The notes below the pieces were generated by a model that saw only the letters and a program-made list of their open reading frames with translations, searched no databases and was not told where the DNA came from. DNA of 19,993 bases, from positions 1-19,993 of the forward strand of contig DATEZA010000110.1 of assembly GCA_035255945.1 (NCBI GenBank). Direction: 5' to 3'. Source of the stretch: JAJPHC01 sp035255945. Lineage in GTDB: Bacteria > Acidobacteriota > Thermoanaerobaculia > Gp7-AA8. This document shows, piece by piece, positions 1 through 7,342 of this stretch (positions within the stretch are counted from its first letter, which is position 1; the number at the start of each line of letters is the position of its first letter). Made by a program: the position numbers and the translations under genes.

Positions 1-571
1 CATCATCCGCAACGCGTCCCCGCCGCATCTCGCGCGGCGCCATGCGATACGCCCGCTTCATCGCCGTATTGAATCGCCGCAACGAGCCGAAGCCGGCGGC
101 GAATGCGACATCGGCGATCGGCAGCGATGTGTCGGTGATCAGCGTCCGCGCGAAGTGAATGCGCCGCGACAGCGCGACCGCATTCGGCGATGCGCCGAGG
201 TGCTCTTCGAACAACCGGCGCATGTGCCGAGACGTGACGCCGAGCCGCTCCGCGAGCGCGTCGACATCGCCATTGTCCAGCGCCCCTTCCCCGATCAATC
301 GCAATGCGCGTGAGACAGTCGTGGAGGTTCCGTTCCACGCCGACGTCCACGGCGCGACCTCCGGCCGGCATCGCAGACAGGGCCGGAATCCGTCCGTTTC
401 CGCAGCGGCTGCCGAGGCGTAAATGCGGATGTGCTTGCGCAGCGGACGCTTCGCCGGACAGATCGGCCGGCAGTAGATGCGCGTCGATGTCACCGCGATG
501 AACAGCCGCCCATCGAAGCGCGGATCGCGGCTCCGCATCGCGTCGTAAAGGCGTTCGTGATCGAGCTCCAC
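1..571 (-). CDS. Ada/AlkA-type alkylation-repair protein, N-terminal part (cut by window edge)
   Basis: About 190 residues are visible; the gene continues off the left edge. Residues 1-75 are an Ada metal-binding domain: Cys34, Cys38, Cys65 and Cys68 have the C-x3-C-x26-C-x2-C spacing of E. coli Ada, where four Cys hold Zn and the first accepts a methyl group from phosphotriesters. An AraC-type double helix-turn-helix follows at about 85-185 (VTSRHMRRLFEEHLGASP, then IADVAFAAGFGSLRRFNTAM). In the family this layout is followed either by a methyltransferase domain (Ada) or by a 3-methyladenine glycosylase (AlkA fusion). The GFGSLRRFNTAM motif resembles the AlkA fusions I know, but the deciding part is outside the window. 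The start is GTG at 571, chosen because it leaves the whole Ada domain; ATG at 538 is an alternative. No clear Shine-Dalgarno is seen. Such proteins act in the cytoplasm and usually activate their own gene after alkylation damage. Confidence 0.85.
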   Translation of the reverse strand, partial: MELDHERLYDAMRSRDPRFDGRLFIAVTSTRIYCRPICPAKRPLRKHIRIYASAAAAETDGFRPCLRCRPEVAPWTSAWNGTSTTVSRALRLIGEGALDNGDVDALAERLGVTSRHMRRLFEEHLGASPNAVALSRRIHFARTLITDTSLPIADVAFAAGFGSLRRFNTAMKRAYRMAPREMRRGRVADD

Positions 572-633
572 GAAGGAAGTATCGGCGAGAACGGGCGTAA
601 CGACTAGCCGTTTTCGGACATGGAACCACTGCC

Positions 634-726
634 GTCATTCCGAGCGTAGTCGAGGAACCTGGGCGGAGGGCGGCGCGCTGATCGTGCCACCACCCACCCA
701 GGTCCCTCGACTCCGCTCGGGATGAC
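634..726. repeat. Palindromic repeat, family R4 (GTCATTCCGAGC type)
   Basis: An outer inverted repeat of about 30 nt per arm. The left arm begins GTCATTCCGAGCGTAGTCGA and ends in CCTGGG. The right arm, read on the other strand, begins GTCATCCCGAGCGGAGTCGA and also ends in CCTGGG. There are roughly four mismatches and a 33-nt loop. Both arms resemble the dispersed GTCAT(T/C)C(C/T)GAG..GAGG elements known in acidobacterial and other GC-rich genomes (from memory). A half-copy-like stretch is seen at 17086-17119. It may act as a structured mRNA end or simply be a REP-like selfish element. Confidence 0.8.
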
Positions 727-860
727 CGGGGGCAGAGATCACCACGCTTGGTTCTTCCCGTTCCGCTACGAAGACCGGCGCGGCGCCACCCGACCACGCG
801 AGCGCCTCCGCCCGCGACGCAAGTTTCGCTACTGCCGGCCGGCGACGCCTGCGCTCGTTT

Positions 861-915
861 GTGTGGCGCCGGCGACCCGCCGGCGTCATCCGCCGCCGAG
901 TCGGCGGCGCCACAC
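861..915. repeat. Palindromic repeat, family R1, copy 1
   Basis: 55 bp that starts GTGTGGCGCCGGCGACC and ends GTCGGCGGCGCCACAC; the termini are inverted repeats and inner GC-rich arms can form further stems. It lies 14 bp beyond the glmS stop codon. Copies 2 and 3 are at 3834-3898 and 8859-8914. Without a following T-run it is not a standard intrinsic terminator, though it would form a strong 3' stem in glmS mRNA. Confidence 0.85.
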
Positions 916-929
916 CGTTGAGGACGTCC

Positions 930-2765
930 CTACTCCACCGTCACGCTCTTCGCCAGATTGCGCGGCTGATCCACATCCTTCCCCAACCGCAGCGCGATGT
1001 AATACGCGAGCAGTTGCGTCGGAACAACGGACAGGATCGGCTGCAACGGCTCCGGCGCCCAGGGAATCTCGATCACGTCATCCGCCAGACTGCGAATCTC
1101 TTCGTCGCCTTCGTCGCAGATCACGATCAGCTTGCCGTCGCGCGCCTTCACTTCCTGCAGGTTCGACACGACTTTGTCGTACACCGGCGTGTGCGTCGCG
1201 ATCGCGACCACCGGCATGTTCTCGTCGATCAGCGCGATCGGTCCGTGTTTCATCTCGCCCGCCGGATAGCCCTCGGCGTGGATGTACGAGATCTCCTTCA
1301 GCTTCAGCGCGCCCTCTAGCGCGATCGGGTAATGCACGCCGCGCCCGAGGAACAGGAAGTCGTGCGACTTTGAATACTTGTGCGCGAGCTCCTCGATGTG
1401 CTTCTCCTGATGCTTCAGCAGATGCTCGATCTTGTGCGGGATCACGCGCATCTCGTGCATCGCGTAGCGGCGATCGTCGACATCATCGCCGCGCAGTTGG
1501 CGGATGTAGAGCGACAGCAGGTAGAACGCGGTGAGCTGCGTGGTGAACGCCTTCGTCGATGCCACGCCGATCTCCGGACCGGCATTCGTGTAGATCACGC
1601 CTTCCGACATGCGTGTTGCCGCGGCGCCGATCACATTGCAGATCGTGAACAGCTTCCCGCCATGCGACTTCGCTTCCTGCATGCCGGCGATCGTGTCGGC
1701 CGTCTCGCCGGATTGCGTCACGCCGATGACCAGCGTGCCGTCGTCGATGATCGGATTGCGGTAGCGGTACTCCGAGCCGTAATCGACATCGACCGGAATG
1801 CGCGCCGCGTCTTCGAGCAGGAACTTGCCGATCAATCCCGCGTGCCACGACGTGCCGCACGCGATGATCTGCACCTTCTTAATGCGGGACCAATCCTCGG
1901 GCGTCAGCTGCAGATCGTTGAAGAAGATCTCGCCCGACTCCTCGAACATGCGGCCGTTGAACGTGTCGCGCACGGCGCGCGGCTGCTCGTGGATCTCCTT
2001 GAGCATGTAGTGCCGGTAGCCTTCCTTCTCGGCCATCACGGCGTCCCACATGATCTTCTTCGGCGGACGTGTGACCTCGGCGTCCTTCTCGTCGAAGACT
2101 TTCACCGACTGCTGATCGGCGACCGCATACTCGCCGTCTTCGAGATAGATGATGTTGCGCGTGTAGGCGAGGAGCGGGGCGACGTCGGACGCGATGATGT
2201 TCTCGTTCTCGCCGAGGCCGACGACGAGCGGCGGGCCGTGCTTCGCGGCGACGATCGTGCCCGGCTCGGTGCCGTCGATCATCACCAGTGCGAAGTGGCC
2301 TTCGAGCTCTTTCAATGTTTGTTTGACTGCGTCGACGAACTTCGTCCCGCCTTTGATCTTCTCTTCGATCAGATGGGCGACGACTTCCGTGTCCGTCTCC
2401 GTCTTGAACTCATGTCCCGCTTTCTGCAGGCGCTGCTTGAGCGGGAGGAAGTTCTCGATGATGCCGTTGTGGATGACCACGACCTGTCCGGTGCAGTCGC
2501 GATGCGGATGGGCATTGTTCTCGTTCGGCTTGCCGTGCGTCGCCCAGCGCGTGTGACCCATGCCGAACGAACCGTGCAGCGTCTTGTCGCCGAGCTTCGC
2601 TTCGAGGTTCGACAGCTTCCCCTCGGCGCGTACGACTTCCACTCCGTTGCCGTTGACGACGGCGATCCCCGCGCTGTCGTAGCCGCGGTACTCGAGCTTC
2701 TTCAATCCACCGATGAGGACCGGCACCACATCACGTTCGCCGACGTATCCGATGATTCCGCACAT
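930..2765 (-). CDS. glmS: Glutamine--fructose-6-phosphate aminotransferase (isomerizing)
   Basis: 611 aa, close to E. coli GlmS (609). It makes glucosamine-6-phosphate from fructose-6-phosphate and glutamine, the first step to UDP-GlcNAc for peptidoglycan and LPS, in the cytoplasm. The N-terminus MCGIIGYVG puts the nucleophile Cys right after the initiator Met, as in class II (Ntn) glutaminases. RWATHGKPNENNAHPH and HNGIIEN are glutaminase motifs. Two SIS sugar-isomerase domains follow (ACGTSWHAG, VTQSGETADT and STKAFTTQL in the first; ALKLKEISYIHAEG in the second), and the C-terminus PRNLAKSVTVE is the conserved tail. The start is ATG at 2765, because it exposes Cys2 and has GGAGA 5 nt upstream; longer in-frame extensions are spurious. 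It is divergent from the FN3 lipoprotein gene with 24 bp between the two starts. No glmS ribozyme is seen, and none would fit in that gap. Confidence 0.98.
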   Translation of the reverse strand: MCGIIGYVGERDVVPVLIGGLKKLEYRGYDSAGIAVVNGNGVEVVRAEGKLSNLEAKLGDKTLHGSFGMGHTRWATHGKPNENNAHPHRDCTGQVVVIHNGIIENFLPLKQRLQKAGHEFKTETDTEVVAHLIEEKIKGGTKFVDAVKQTLKELEGHFALVMIDGTEPGTIVAAKHGPPLVVGLGENENIIASDVAPLLAYTRNIIYLEDGEYAVADQQSVKVFDEKDAEVTRPPKKIMWDAVMAEKEGYRHYMLKEIHEQPRAVRDTFNGRMFEESGEIFFNDLQLTPEDWSRIKKVQIIACGTSWHAGLIGKFLLEDAARIPVDVDYGSEYRYRNPIIDDGTLVIGVTQSGETADTIAGMQEAKSHGGKLFTICNVIGAAATRMSEGVIYTNAGPEIGVASTKAFTTQLTAFYLLSLYIRQLRGDDVDDRRYAMHEMRVIPHKIEHLLKHQEKHIEELAHKYSKSHDFLFLGRGVHYPIALEGALKLKEISYIHAEGYPAGEMKHGPIALIDENMPVVAIATHTPVYDKVVSNLQEVKARDGKLIVICDEGDEEIRSLADDVIEIPWAPEPLQPILSVVPTQLLAYYIALRLGKDVDQPRNLAKSVTVE

Positions 2766-2789
2766 GTTGTCTCCATTACAATCGCCGCC
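2766..2789. promoter_or_regulatory. Very short divergent start region with a symmetric -10-like box
   Basis: Only 24 bp separate the glmS ATG (minus) and the lipoprotein GTG (plus). ATTACAAT at 2775-2782 reads TACAAT on plus (5/6 to TATAAT) and TGTAAT on minus (5/6). On plus, the predicted start of transcription falls about on the GTG at 2790, which would give a leaderless mRNA. On minus, use of this box would lose the glmS Shine-Dalgarno (GGAGAC, 2774-2769), so glmS probably has a further promoter inside the lipoprotein gene. No good -35 is seen. This is inference only. Confidence 0.3.
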
Positions 2790-3818
2790 GTGAAACGGCT
2801 CTGCGCGCTCGCCGCTCTCGCTCTCCTGCTTGCATGTGGCAAACGTGGCGACCCGAAGCCGCCCGTTCCGATGATCCCGCAGGCGACGAGCGACCTCGTT
2901 GTAACACAGCGCGGGCCGCGCGTTCTTCTCGCCTGGAGCTACCCCGCATTGACGACGGCCGGGAAAAAGCTGGGCACGATCCGCCGCGTCAACGTTTACC
3001 GCGTTACTCAACCGACGACTGAGCAGCAGCCGGCGCCGCCGCAGTTCAACAAGCTCAAGACAAAGGTAGACAGCATCGAAGGTGCCAGATTGCCGGCCGC
3101 GAGCAATGGCGCGAAGCTGACGTACGAAGACACGCCGCCGGCCGGACAGCGCTCGATCTACGCCGTCTCGACGGAAGGGGGGACGGACGCCGGTGCGCTT
3201 TCGAATCTCGCCGTGATCACGCCGGCCGAGCCGCCGCCTCCGCCGGCCGAGCTCGCCGCGACGGCGAAGCCGGAAGGCGTCGCGCTCACATGGAAGAAGC
3301 CCGCGACGGGCACCGTCAACGGCTACGACGTCTACCGCACGTCATCGACCGACACATTCGACGAGCTCGCCGCGCCAATCAATTCCGCGCCGATCACCGA
3401 CACGAAGTTCACTGATGTTCCGCCGTACGGCACGTTCGATTACCGAGTGGCGGCGGTCGCGCAGGCGGGACCGCCGCGTACAGAGAGCGAACTGACATCG
3501 CCGGCGACCGCGACGTTCAAGGATCTCCTCCCGCCGCCCACGCCGGCGAATCTCGTCGCGCTGCTCGAGCCGAAGGCGGTGCGCCTCGTGTGGGACCCGG
3601 TCGAAGCGCCCGATCTCTCCGGCTATCTCGTCTATCGCAACCAGGGCACGTCCCACTTCCTGCTGACGACCGGTGCGATCATTCCGCAGACCTCGTTCCG
3701 CGACATCTCCGTCGAGCCGGGCGTCGAGTACACGTACGAAGTCGTGTCCATCGATCGCGCGCACAACGTAAGTGCGCCGGCGAAGACCGGAACCGTGCTC
3801 GTGCCGAGGACGCAGTAA
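2790..3818 (+). CDS. Predicted lipoprotein with fibronectin type III-like domains
   Basis: 342 aa. The N-terminus MKRLCALAALALLLACGKRG is a lipoprotein signal peptide with lipobox LLAC (acylated Cys at residue 16), followed by a short Pro-rich linker. Three FN3-like segments follow at about 28-145, 150-245 and 250-340. The last two have the clear pattern of an ALTW/RLVW strand, GYDVYR/GYLVYR and YRVAAV/YEVVSI, ending NVSAPAKTGTVLVP. FN3 domains in envelope lipoproteins usually mediate binding or act as spacers; no catalytic motif is visible, so the function is unknown. GTG at 2790 is chosen because the signal peptide begins there; longer in-frame readings run antisense through glmS and are spurious. 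There is no Shine-Dalgarno, and a -10-like box directly upstream suggests a leaderless mRNA. The gene ends 15 bp before palindromic repeat R1 copy 2. Confidence 0.85.
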   Translation: MKRLCALAALALLLACGKRGDPKPPVPMIPQATSDLVVTQRGPRVLLAWSYPALTTAGKKLGTIRRVNVYRVTQPTTEQQPAPPQFNKLKTKVDSIEGARLPAASNGAKLTYEDTPPAGQRSIYAVSTEGGTDAGALSNLAVITPAEPPPPPAELAATAKPEGVALTWKKPATGTVNGYDVYRTSSTDTFDELAAPINSAPITDTKFTDVPPYGTFDYRVAAVAQAGPPRTESELTSPATATFKDLLPPPTPANLVALLEPKAVRLVWDPVEAPDLSGYLVYRNQGTSHFLLTTGAIIPQTSFRDISVEPGVEYTYEVVSIDRAHNVSAPAKTGTVLVPRTQ

Positions 3819-3833
3819 GCGCGACCCCTCAGC

Positions 3834-3898
3834 GTGTGGCGCCGGCGACCTCGCCGGCGATCTCGCCAGCGATCGCCGCCGAGTCGGCGGCGCCACAC
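3834..3898. repeat. Palindromic repeat, family R1, copy 2
   Basis: 65 bp with the same ends as copy 1 (GTGTGGCGCCGGCGACC ... GTCGGCGGCGCCACAC) and a slightly longer centre carrying an extra TCGCCAGCGA-like stretch. It sits in the convergent gap between the FN3 lipoprotein gene and the DUF255 gene, 15 bp after the lipoprotein stop, where it could serve as a bidirectional 3' stem-loop. Confidence 0.85.
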
Positions 3899-3953
3899 AT
3901 ATCCACCTTCGGGCACGCACTCGCGTATCGCAAGCCCCCGGGTGAGGGGCTCT

Positions 3954-5912
3954 CTAGCGCGTGAGCAACATCCTCAACCTCTCCGCCTCCGCCGTCGGCT
4001 CCTCGCACGCATACCCGTGGCACACGTACGCCATCGTGCGGTCGTGCGGACGCCCCTCCATCAGCGGCAGATCCATCGATTCTTCGCCGGCGACGAGCAC
4101 GCGGTGGGGGATGAACGTCTCGCCGATCACGCGCTCGAATGCGGCGATGTCGCTGCCGGTCAGCGCGATTTCTTTCGGCTGGCCGGCGCGCCAGGCGGCG
4201 ACGCCGAGCAGGAAGCCGAAGCCGGACGGGTAGCGCTGCGCGAGCGGAAAGACCGACTCGATCGCGCGCGTGGCGAGGCGTGCGTACTCCTCGCTGCCGA
4301 ACAGGATGGCCATCCGCAGCAGCAGCTCGCACGTGACGGAGTTGCCGGACGGCGTCGCGTTGTCGAACAGGTCCTTCGGCCGCGTGATGAGCTTCTCGCC
4401 GTCGATCGGCGTGTCGAAGAAGCCGCCGTGCTCGTCGTCGTGGAAGCGCGCGACGATCTGGTCAACTAGTTGACGGGCGGCATCGAGGTAGCGGCGCTCG
4501 TGCAGCGCTTCGTACGCGAGCACGAGTCCCCACGCCGCGCCGGAGTAATCCTCGAGCAGTCCGGGGATGCGATCGGTGCGCATGCCGTTGCGCTTGATGA
4601 GGAACTCGGCGCTTTTCTGAACCACCTCTTCGTATTTACCGAATGCGATCTGCGCCTCGGCGAACGCCGCGAGCATCCAACCGTTCCAGCCGGTGAGGAT
4701 CTTGTCGTCGCGTCCCGGCGCCACGCGTTGCGCGCGCACGCCGTACAACTTGCAGCGTCCGCGCGCCGCGATCTCGCGCAGTTTTTCTTCCGTGATGCCG
4801 AGGTCGGCGGCGACGACGGCCGGATCGCGCGGCACGTTGAGGATGTTCTGGCCTTCCCAGTTGCCTTGCTCGGTGATGTCGAATGCCGCGCAGAAAATGC
4901 GGCCTTCGTCGTCACCGAGGATCGACATCACCTCGGCGCGCGTCCAGACGTAGAACTTTCCCTCTTCGCCTTCCGAGTCCGCGTCCTGCGACGAGTAGAA
5001 GCCGCCCTCGGGCGACGTCATCTTGCGCTGCACGTACCCGAGGATGTCGTTCGCGGTGCTGGCGAAGAGCGGGTCCTTCGTCCACTGCCAGGCGCGTGTG
5101 TAGACGCGGGCGAGCAGCGCGTTGTCGTACAGCATTTTTTCAAAGTGCGGCACGAGCCAGCGCGCGTCGACCGAGTAGCGATGGAAGCCGCCGCCGACGT
5201 GGTCGTACATCCCGCCCCGCTCCATCTTCGTCAATGTGTTGACCACGATCTCCCGGCCTTCGTCGATCTGCATCAGGAAATCGAGCGTCATCGACGGCGG
5301 GAACTTCGGCGCGCCGCCGAAACCGCCGTGCAGCGGATCGTAGTTCTGCGCGAGTCGCGCGGCCGCCTGCTGCAATGCTTCGCGATCGGGCGAGCCTTCC
5401 CCCGATCCGGCGAAGCGTTTTCCGATCGCCTCAGTGACTTCCTTCGCTGCCTCATCGACATCGCCTCGCCGCGTGCGATACGCCTGCGAGACGTGCGCGA
5501 GCACGCGACGGAAGCCCGGCATTCCGTGCCGGTCATCGGGCGGGAAGTACGTCCCTGCGTAAAACGGCTTCCCCTCGGGCGTGAGGAACACGGACATCGG
5601 CCAGCCGCCGTGTCCGGTCATCAGCTGCACCGCTTCCATGTAGATCGAATCGACGTCGGGCCGCTCCTCGCGATCGACTTTGATCGACACGAAAAGGTCG
5701 TTGAGGATCTCCGCGATCTCGTCGCTCTCGAACGATTCGCGCTCCATCACGTGGCACCAGTGACACGCCGAGTAACCGATCGAAAGAAACAGCGGCTTGT
5801 CCTCGGCGCGCGCCTTCGCAAACGCCTCCCCGGCCCACGGAAACCAGTCGACCGGGTTGTGTGCGTGCTGGAGGAGGTAGGGGGAGGATTCGTTGGCGAG
5901 GCGGTTGGTCAT
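3954..5912 (-). CDS. DUF255 / SSP411-type thioredoxin-fold protein (YyaL/SPATA20 homologue)
   Basis: 652 aa, typical for the family (about 650-700). The N-terminal thioredoxin-like domain (about 1-165) opens with NRLANESSPYLLQHAHNPVD and has the signature SACHWCHVMERESF with the C50-H-W-C53 pair, then GGWPMSVFLTPEGKPFYAGT, where WP supplies the cis-Pro of the fold. The rest is an (alpha/alpha)6-barrel-like part (MYDHVGGGFHRYSVD, HFEKMLYDNALL, FYSSQDADSEGEEGKFYVWT), related in fold to GlcNAc-2-epimerases. There is no signal peptide, so it is cytoplasmic. Its biochemical role is unsettled; a redox or sugar-linked function is usually guessed. ATG at 5912 gives the family N-terminus. No Shine-Dalgarno precedes it: the 70 bp upstream are repeat R5, which touches the start codon. 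It is on the same strand as the hydrolase gene upstream, 74 bp away. Confidence 0.93.
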   Translation of the reverse strand: MTNRLANESSPYLLQHAHNPVDWFPWAGEAFAKARAEDKPLFLSIGYSACHWCHVMERESFESDEIAEILNDLFVSIKVDREERPDVDSIYMEAVQLMTGHGGWPMSVFLTPEGKPFYAGTYFPPDDRHGMPGFRRVLAHVSQAYRTRRGDVDEAAKEVTEAIGKRFAGSGEGSPDREALQQAAARLAQNYDPLHGGFGGAPKFPPSMTLDFLMQIDEGREIVVNTLTKMERGGMYDHVGGGFHRYSVDARWLVPHFEKMLYDNALLARVYTRAWQWTKDPLFASTANDILGYVQRKMTSPEGGFYSSQDADSEGEEGKFYVWTRAEVMSILGDDEGRIFCAAFDITEQGNWEGQNILNVPRDPAVVAADLGITEEKLREIAARGRCKLYGVRAQRVAPGRDDKILTGWNGWMLAAFAEAQIAFGKYEEVVQKSAEFLIKRNGMRTDRIPGLLEDYSGAAWGLVLAYEALHERRYLDAARQLVDQIVARFHDDEHGGFFDTPIDGEKLITRPKDLFDNATPSGNSVTCELLLRMAILFGSEEYARLATRAIESVFPLAQRYPSGFGFLLGVAAWRAGQPKEIALTGSDIAAFERVIGETFIPHRVLVAGEESMDLPLMEGRPHDRTMAYVCHGYACEEPTAEAERLRMLLTR

Positions 5913-5983
5913 GGGTTGCTAGGTTACTGGGTTGCTGAGTTACTGGGTACCCAGCAACCAAGTAACCCAGCAACCCAGTAACC
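5913..5983. repeat. Inverted repeat built from GGGTTGCT/RGGTTACT octamers (R5)
   Basis: The left arm reads GGGTTGCT, AGGTTACT, GGGTTGCT, GAGTTACT in tandem. The centre is GGGTACCC (5945-5952), and the right arm is an imperfect reverse complement of the left, ending AGTAACC. I paired the arms by hand: about 35 nt per arm with roughly five mismatches and two G-T pairs. It fills the gap between the hydrolase stop (5987) and the DUF255 start (5912), so transcripts of either gene would carry a long AT-richer hairpin. It is unlike the GC-rich repeats elsewhere here. Confidence 0.85.
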
Positions 5984-5986
5984 GGT

Positions 5987-7273
5987 TCACTTCGTTCGTG
6001 TCACCTTCAAAGGTCCTGCCGCCCACGGAGTAACCATCGTTCCTTCGCTGAGATCGTCCTTGAACGTGATCGTGCCCCAGTCGAACGGGGTGAACCAGCC
6101 GCCTTCGACCGGCAGCAGCGCGCCTTGCCGGATCTCGTTCCAGACGACGAGGCCGCGTCCGCCGCGCTCGCCGATCTTGAACCCGTCGGGGAAGCCTTCG
6201 AGGAGCCATGTGCCGATGAGCCGTTTGTCGAACGCGGCGTTCGTGTACTTCGGCGGCTGCGGATTCGTGTACGGCTTGCCGAAGTACATCGCCGCGACAT
6301 CGCCTGCGATCGAGCCGGCGACCGGCGAGTAGGTGTTCGACATCACTGCGATCGCGACATCGTCGTCGATGAAATAGATGATGCCTGCGTTGGCGCCGGG
6401 GAACGAGCCGCTGGCGCGCGAGATCGTTTTCTCGAGCATCTTCGATGTCGGCCACACATCGATCGGTTTCGTCTTGAACAGCTTGCCGCCGTAGAACGCT
6501 CGCATGAATCGCTGCAGATCGCGCGCGGTGGAGTACGACGAGCCGCCGCCGGTCTTCCACGACGTGTCTTCCGGTCCGCACACCGACATCCCCGGCCCGA
6601 ACGGATTCGCCATGTAGCCGGTGGTGAGTCGCGGGACGACGCTCGTCGTCGACAGCTCGCCCGAATCTTTCATCCCCGCGGGTGTGTAGACGTAATCGCG
6701 AATGACCTCGGCGTACGTCCGCCCGGTGACGCGCTCGATGATGTGCGCGAGCACGGCGTAGTTCGCGGTCGTGTACGAGTACTTCTCGCCCGGCGCGCTG
6801 CCGAGCGGCTTCTTCTTCAGCACGTCGACGACCTCCGCGGTGGTCATGTTCGCGCGGATGATGCGCCGCAGGTCCTGCGGATCGCGGATGCCCGATTTGT
6901 GGTTGGCGAGGTGCTGGACCGTGATCTTGTCCGCCGACGGAAAATCGGGGACCCACTTCGCGAGCAGGTCGTTCGGCGAGAGTCTGTTCTCCTCCTCGAG
7001 GCGCGCGAGGATCGCGCTGGTGAACATCTTGGTGATCGAGGCGATGGGGAAGCGTGTGTCGACGGCCAGCGGCACGTTGAACTCGTAGTTCGCCATGCCG
7101 TACGGCTTCGCGAAAACGATGTCGTCGCCTTTGCCGATCAGCACCACGCCGCTGAATGTGTTTTCGTGCACGTATGGCGCGACGTAGGCGTCGATTTTTT
7201 TCGCGAGATCGTCGGCGGCGAAGAGCGGCAGCGCAAGTGCGAGGATGACGAAGAGTCGTTTCATGCGCATCAT
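5987..7273 (-). CDS. Exported serine hydrolase, beta-lactamase/class C PBP-like
   Basis: 428 aa. A signal peptide (MKRLFVILALALPLFAAD) places it outside the inner membrane. The beta-lactamase-like fold (Pfam Beta-lactamase) spans about 25-345: FPIASITKMFTSA holds the SxxK nucleophile motif (Ser79, Lys82), and HLANHKSGIRD and the GGGSSYSTARDLQRFM motif are typical of this group. The second catalytic motif, normally YxN, reads Y167-T-T here (KYSYTTANY), so the Asn is missing. A C-terminal domain of about 85 residues follows (IGTWLLEGFPDGFKIGERGG), similar in style to lipocalin-like or DUF3471 tails. The substrate is unknown: peptidase, esterase or peptidoglycan hydrolase are all possible. Start choice: ATG at 7273, 7270 or 7264; 7264 gives the most compact signal peptide and none has a clear Shine-Dalgarno. 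It is divergent from the kinase gene, 69 bp away. Confidence 0.88.
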   Translation of the reverse strand: MMRMKRLFVILALALPLFAADDLAKKIDAYVAPYVHENTFSGVVLIGKGDDIVFAKPYGMANYEFNVPLAVDTRFPIASITKMFTSAILARLEEENRLSPNDLLAKWVPDFPSADKITVQHLANHKSGIRDPQDLRRIIRANMTTAEVVDVLKKKPLGSAPGEKYSYTTANYAVLAHIIERVTGRTYAEVIRDYVYTPAGMKDSGELSTTSVVPRLTTGYMANPFGPGMSVCGPEDTSWKTGGGSSYSTARDLQRFMRAFYGGKLFKTKPIDVWPTSKMLEKTISRASGSFPGANAGIIYFIDDDVAIAVMSNTYSPVAGSIAGDVAAMYFGKPYTNPQPPKYTNAAFDKRLIGTWLLEGFPDGFKIGERGGRGLVVWNEIRQGALLPVEGGWFTPFDWGTITFKDDLSEGTMVTPWAAGPLKVTRTK

Positions 7274-7300
7274 TGTCGAAAGCGATGAGCGATTCGCGCG

Positions 7301-7328
7301 CGCCGCGGTCGTGAACTGCTCGCCGCGG
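7301..7328. promoter_or_regulatory. Direct repeat CGCCGCGG x2, candidate LytTR-regulator site
   Basis: CGCCGCGG occurs at 7301-7308 and 7321-7328 with a 12-bp spacer, in the 69-bp divergent gap between the hydrolase and the histidine kinase. LytTR regulators are known to bind two direct half-sites of about 9 bp separated by 12-13 bp. The neighbouring regulator (9043-9723) is a LytTR protein, so an autoregulatory operator is possible. The half-site does not match the published AgrA/AlgR-type consensus, and in a GC-rich genome the repeat could be chance. Confidence 0.3.
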
Positions 7329-7342
7329 CAAATGAACGGCTC

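Larger units (their letters stand above)
572..929. other. Repeat-filled spacer between the Ada-like gene and glmS
   Basis: No credible gene is seen in this 358-bp spacer. It holds two unrelated palindromic repeats (634-726 and 861-915, listed separately) and about 130 bp between them without a recognisable domain or RNA. A minus-strand open frame across 635-913 is mostly translated repeat (it contains HPERSRGT, a product typical of the first repeat), so it is not called. The promoter of the Ada-like gene should lie near 575-640; I could not pick a clear -10/-35 pair. Confidence 0.6.

Noticed and set aside
635..913. Minus-strand 92-codon frame in the Ada-glmS spacer
   Set aside because: It is composed largely of translated R1 and R4 repeats and has no recognisable domain or ribosome binding site.
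861..915. Intrinsic terminator of glmS
   Set aside because: The stem is strong but no T-run follows it in the glmS direction, and the same sequence occurs inside a coding frame, so it is annotated as a repeat instead.
1380..2789. Long plus-strand open frame running antisense through glmS into the FN3 lipoprotein gene
   Set aside because: It is the antisense shadow of glmS in a GC-rich genome; only the part from the GTG at 2790 has a signal peptide and domains.
2766..2789. glmS ribozyme upstream of glmS
   Set aside because: The leader is far too short, and the ribozyme core is known from Gram-positive lineages; nothing resembling it is seen.
4470..5981. Long plus-strand frame antisense to the DUF255 gene
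   Set aside because: The minus strand encodes a clear family member over its whole length, so the plus frame is a shadow.
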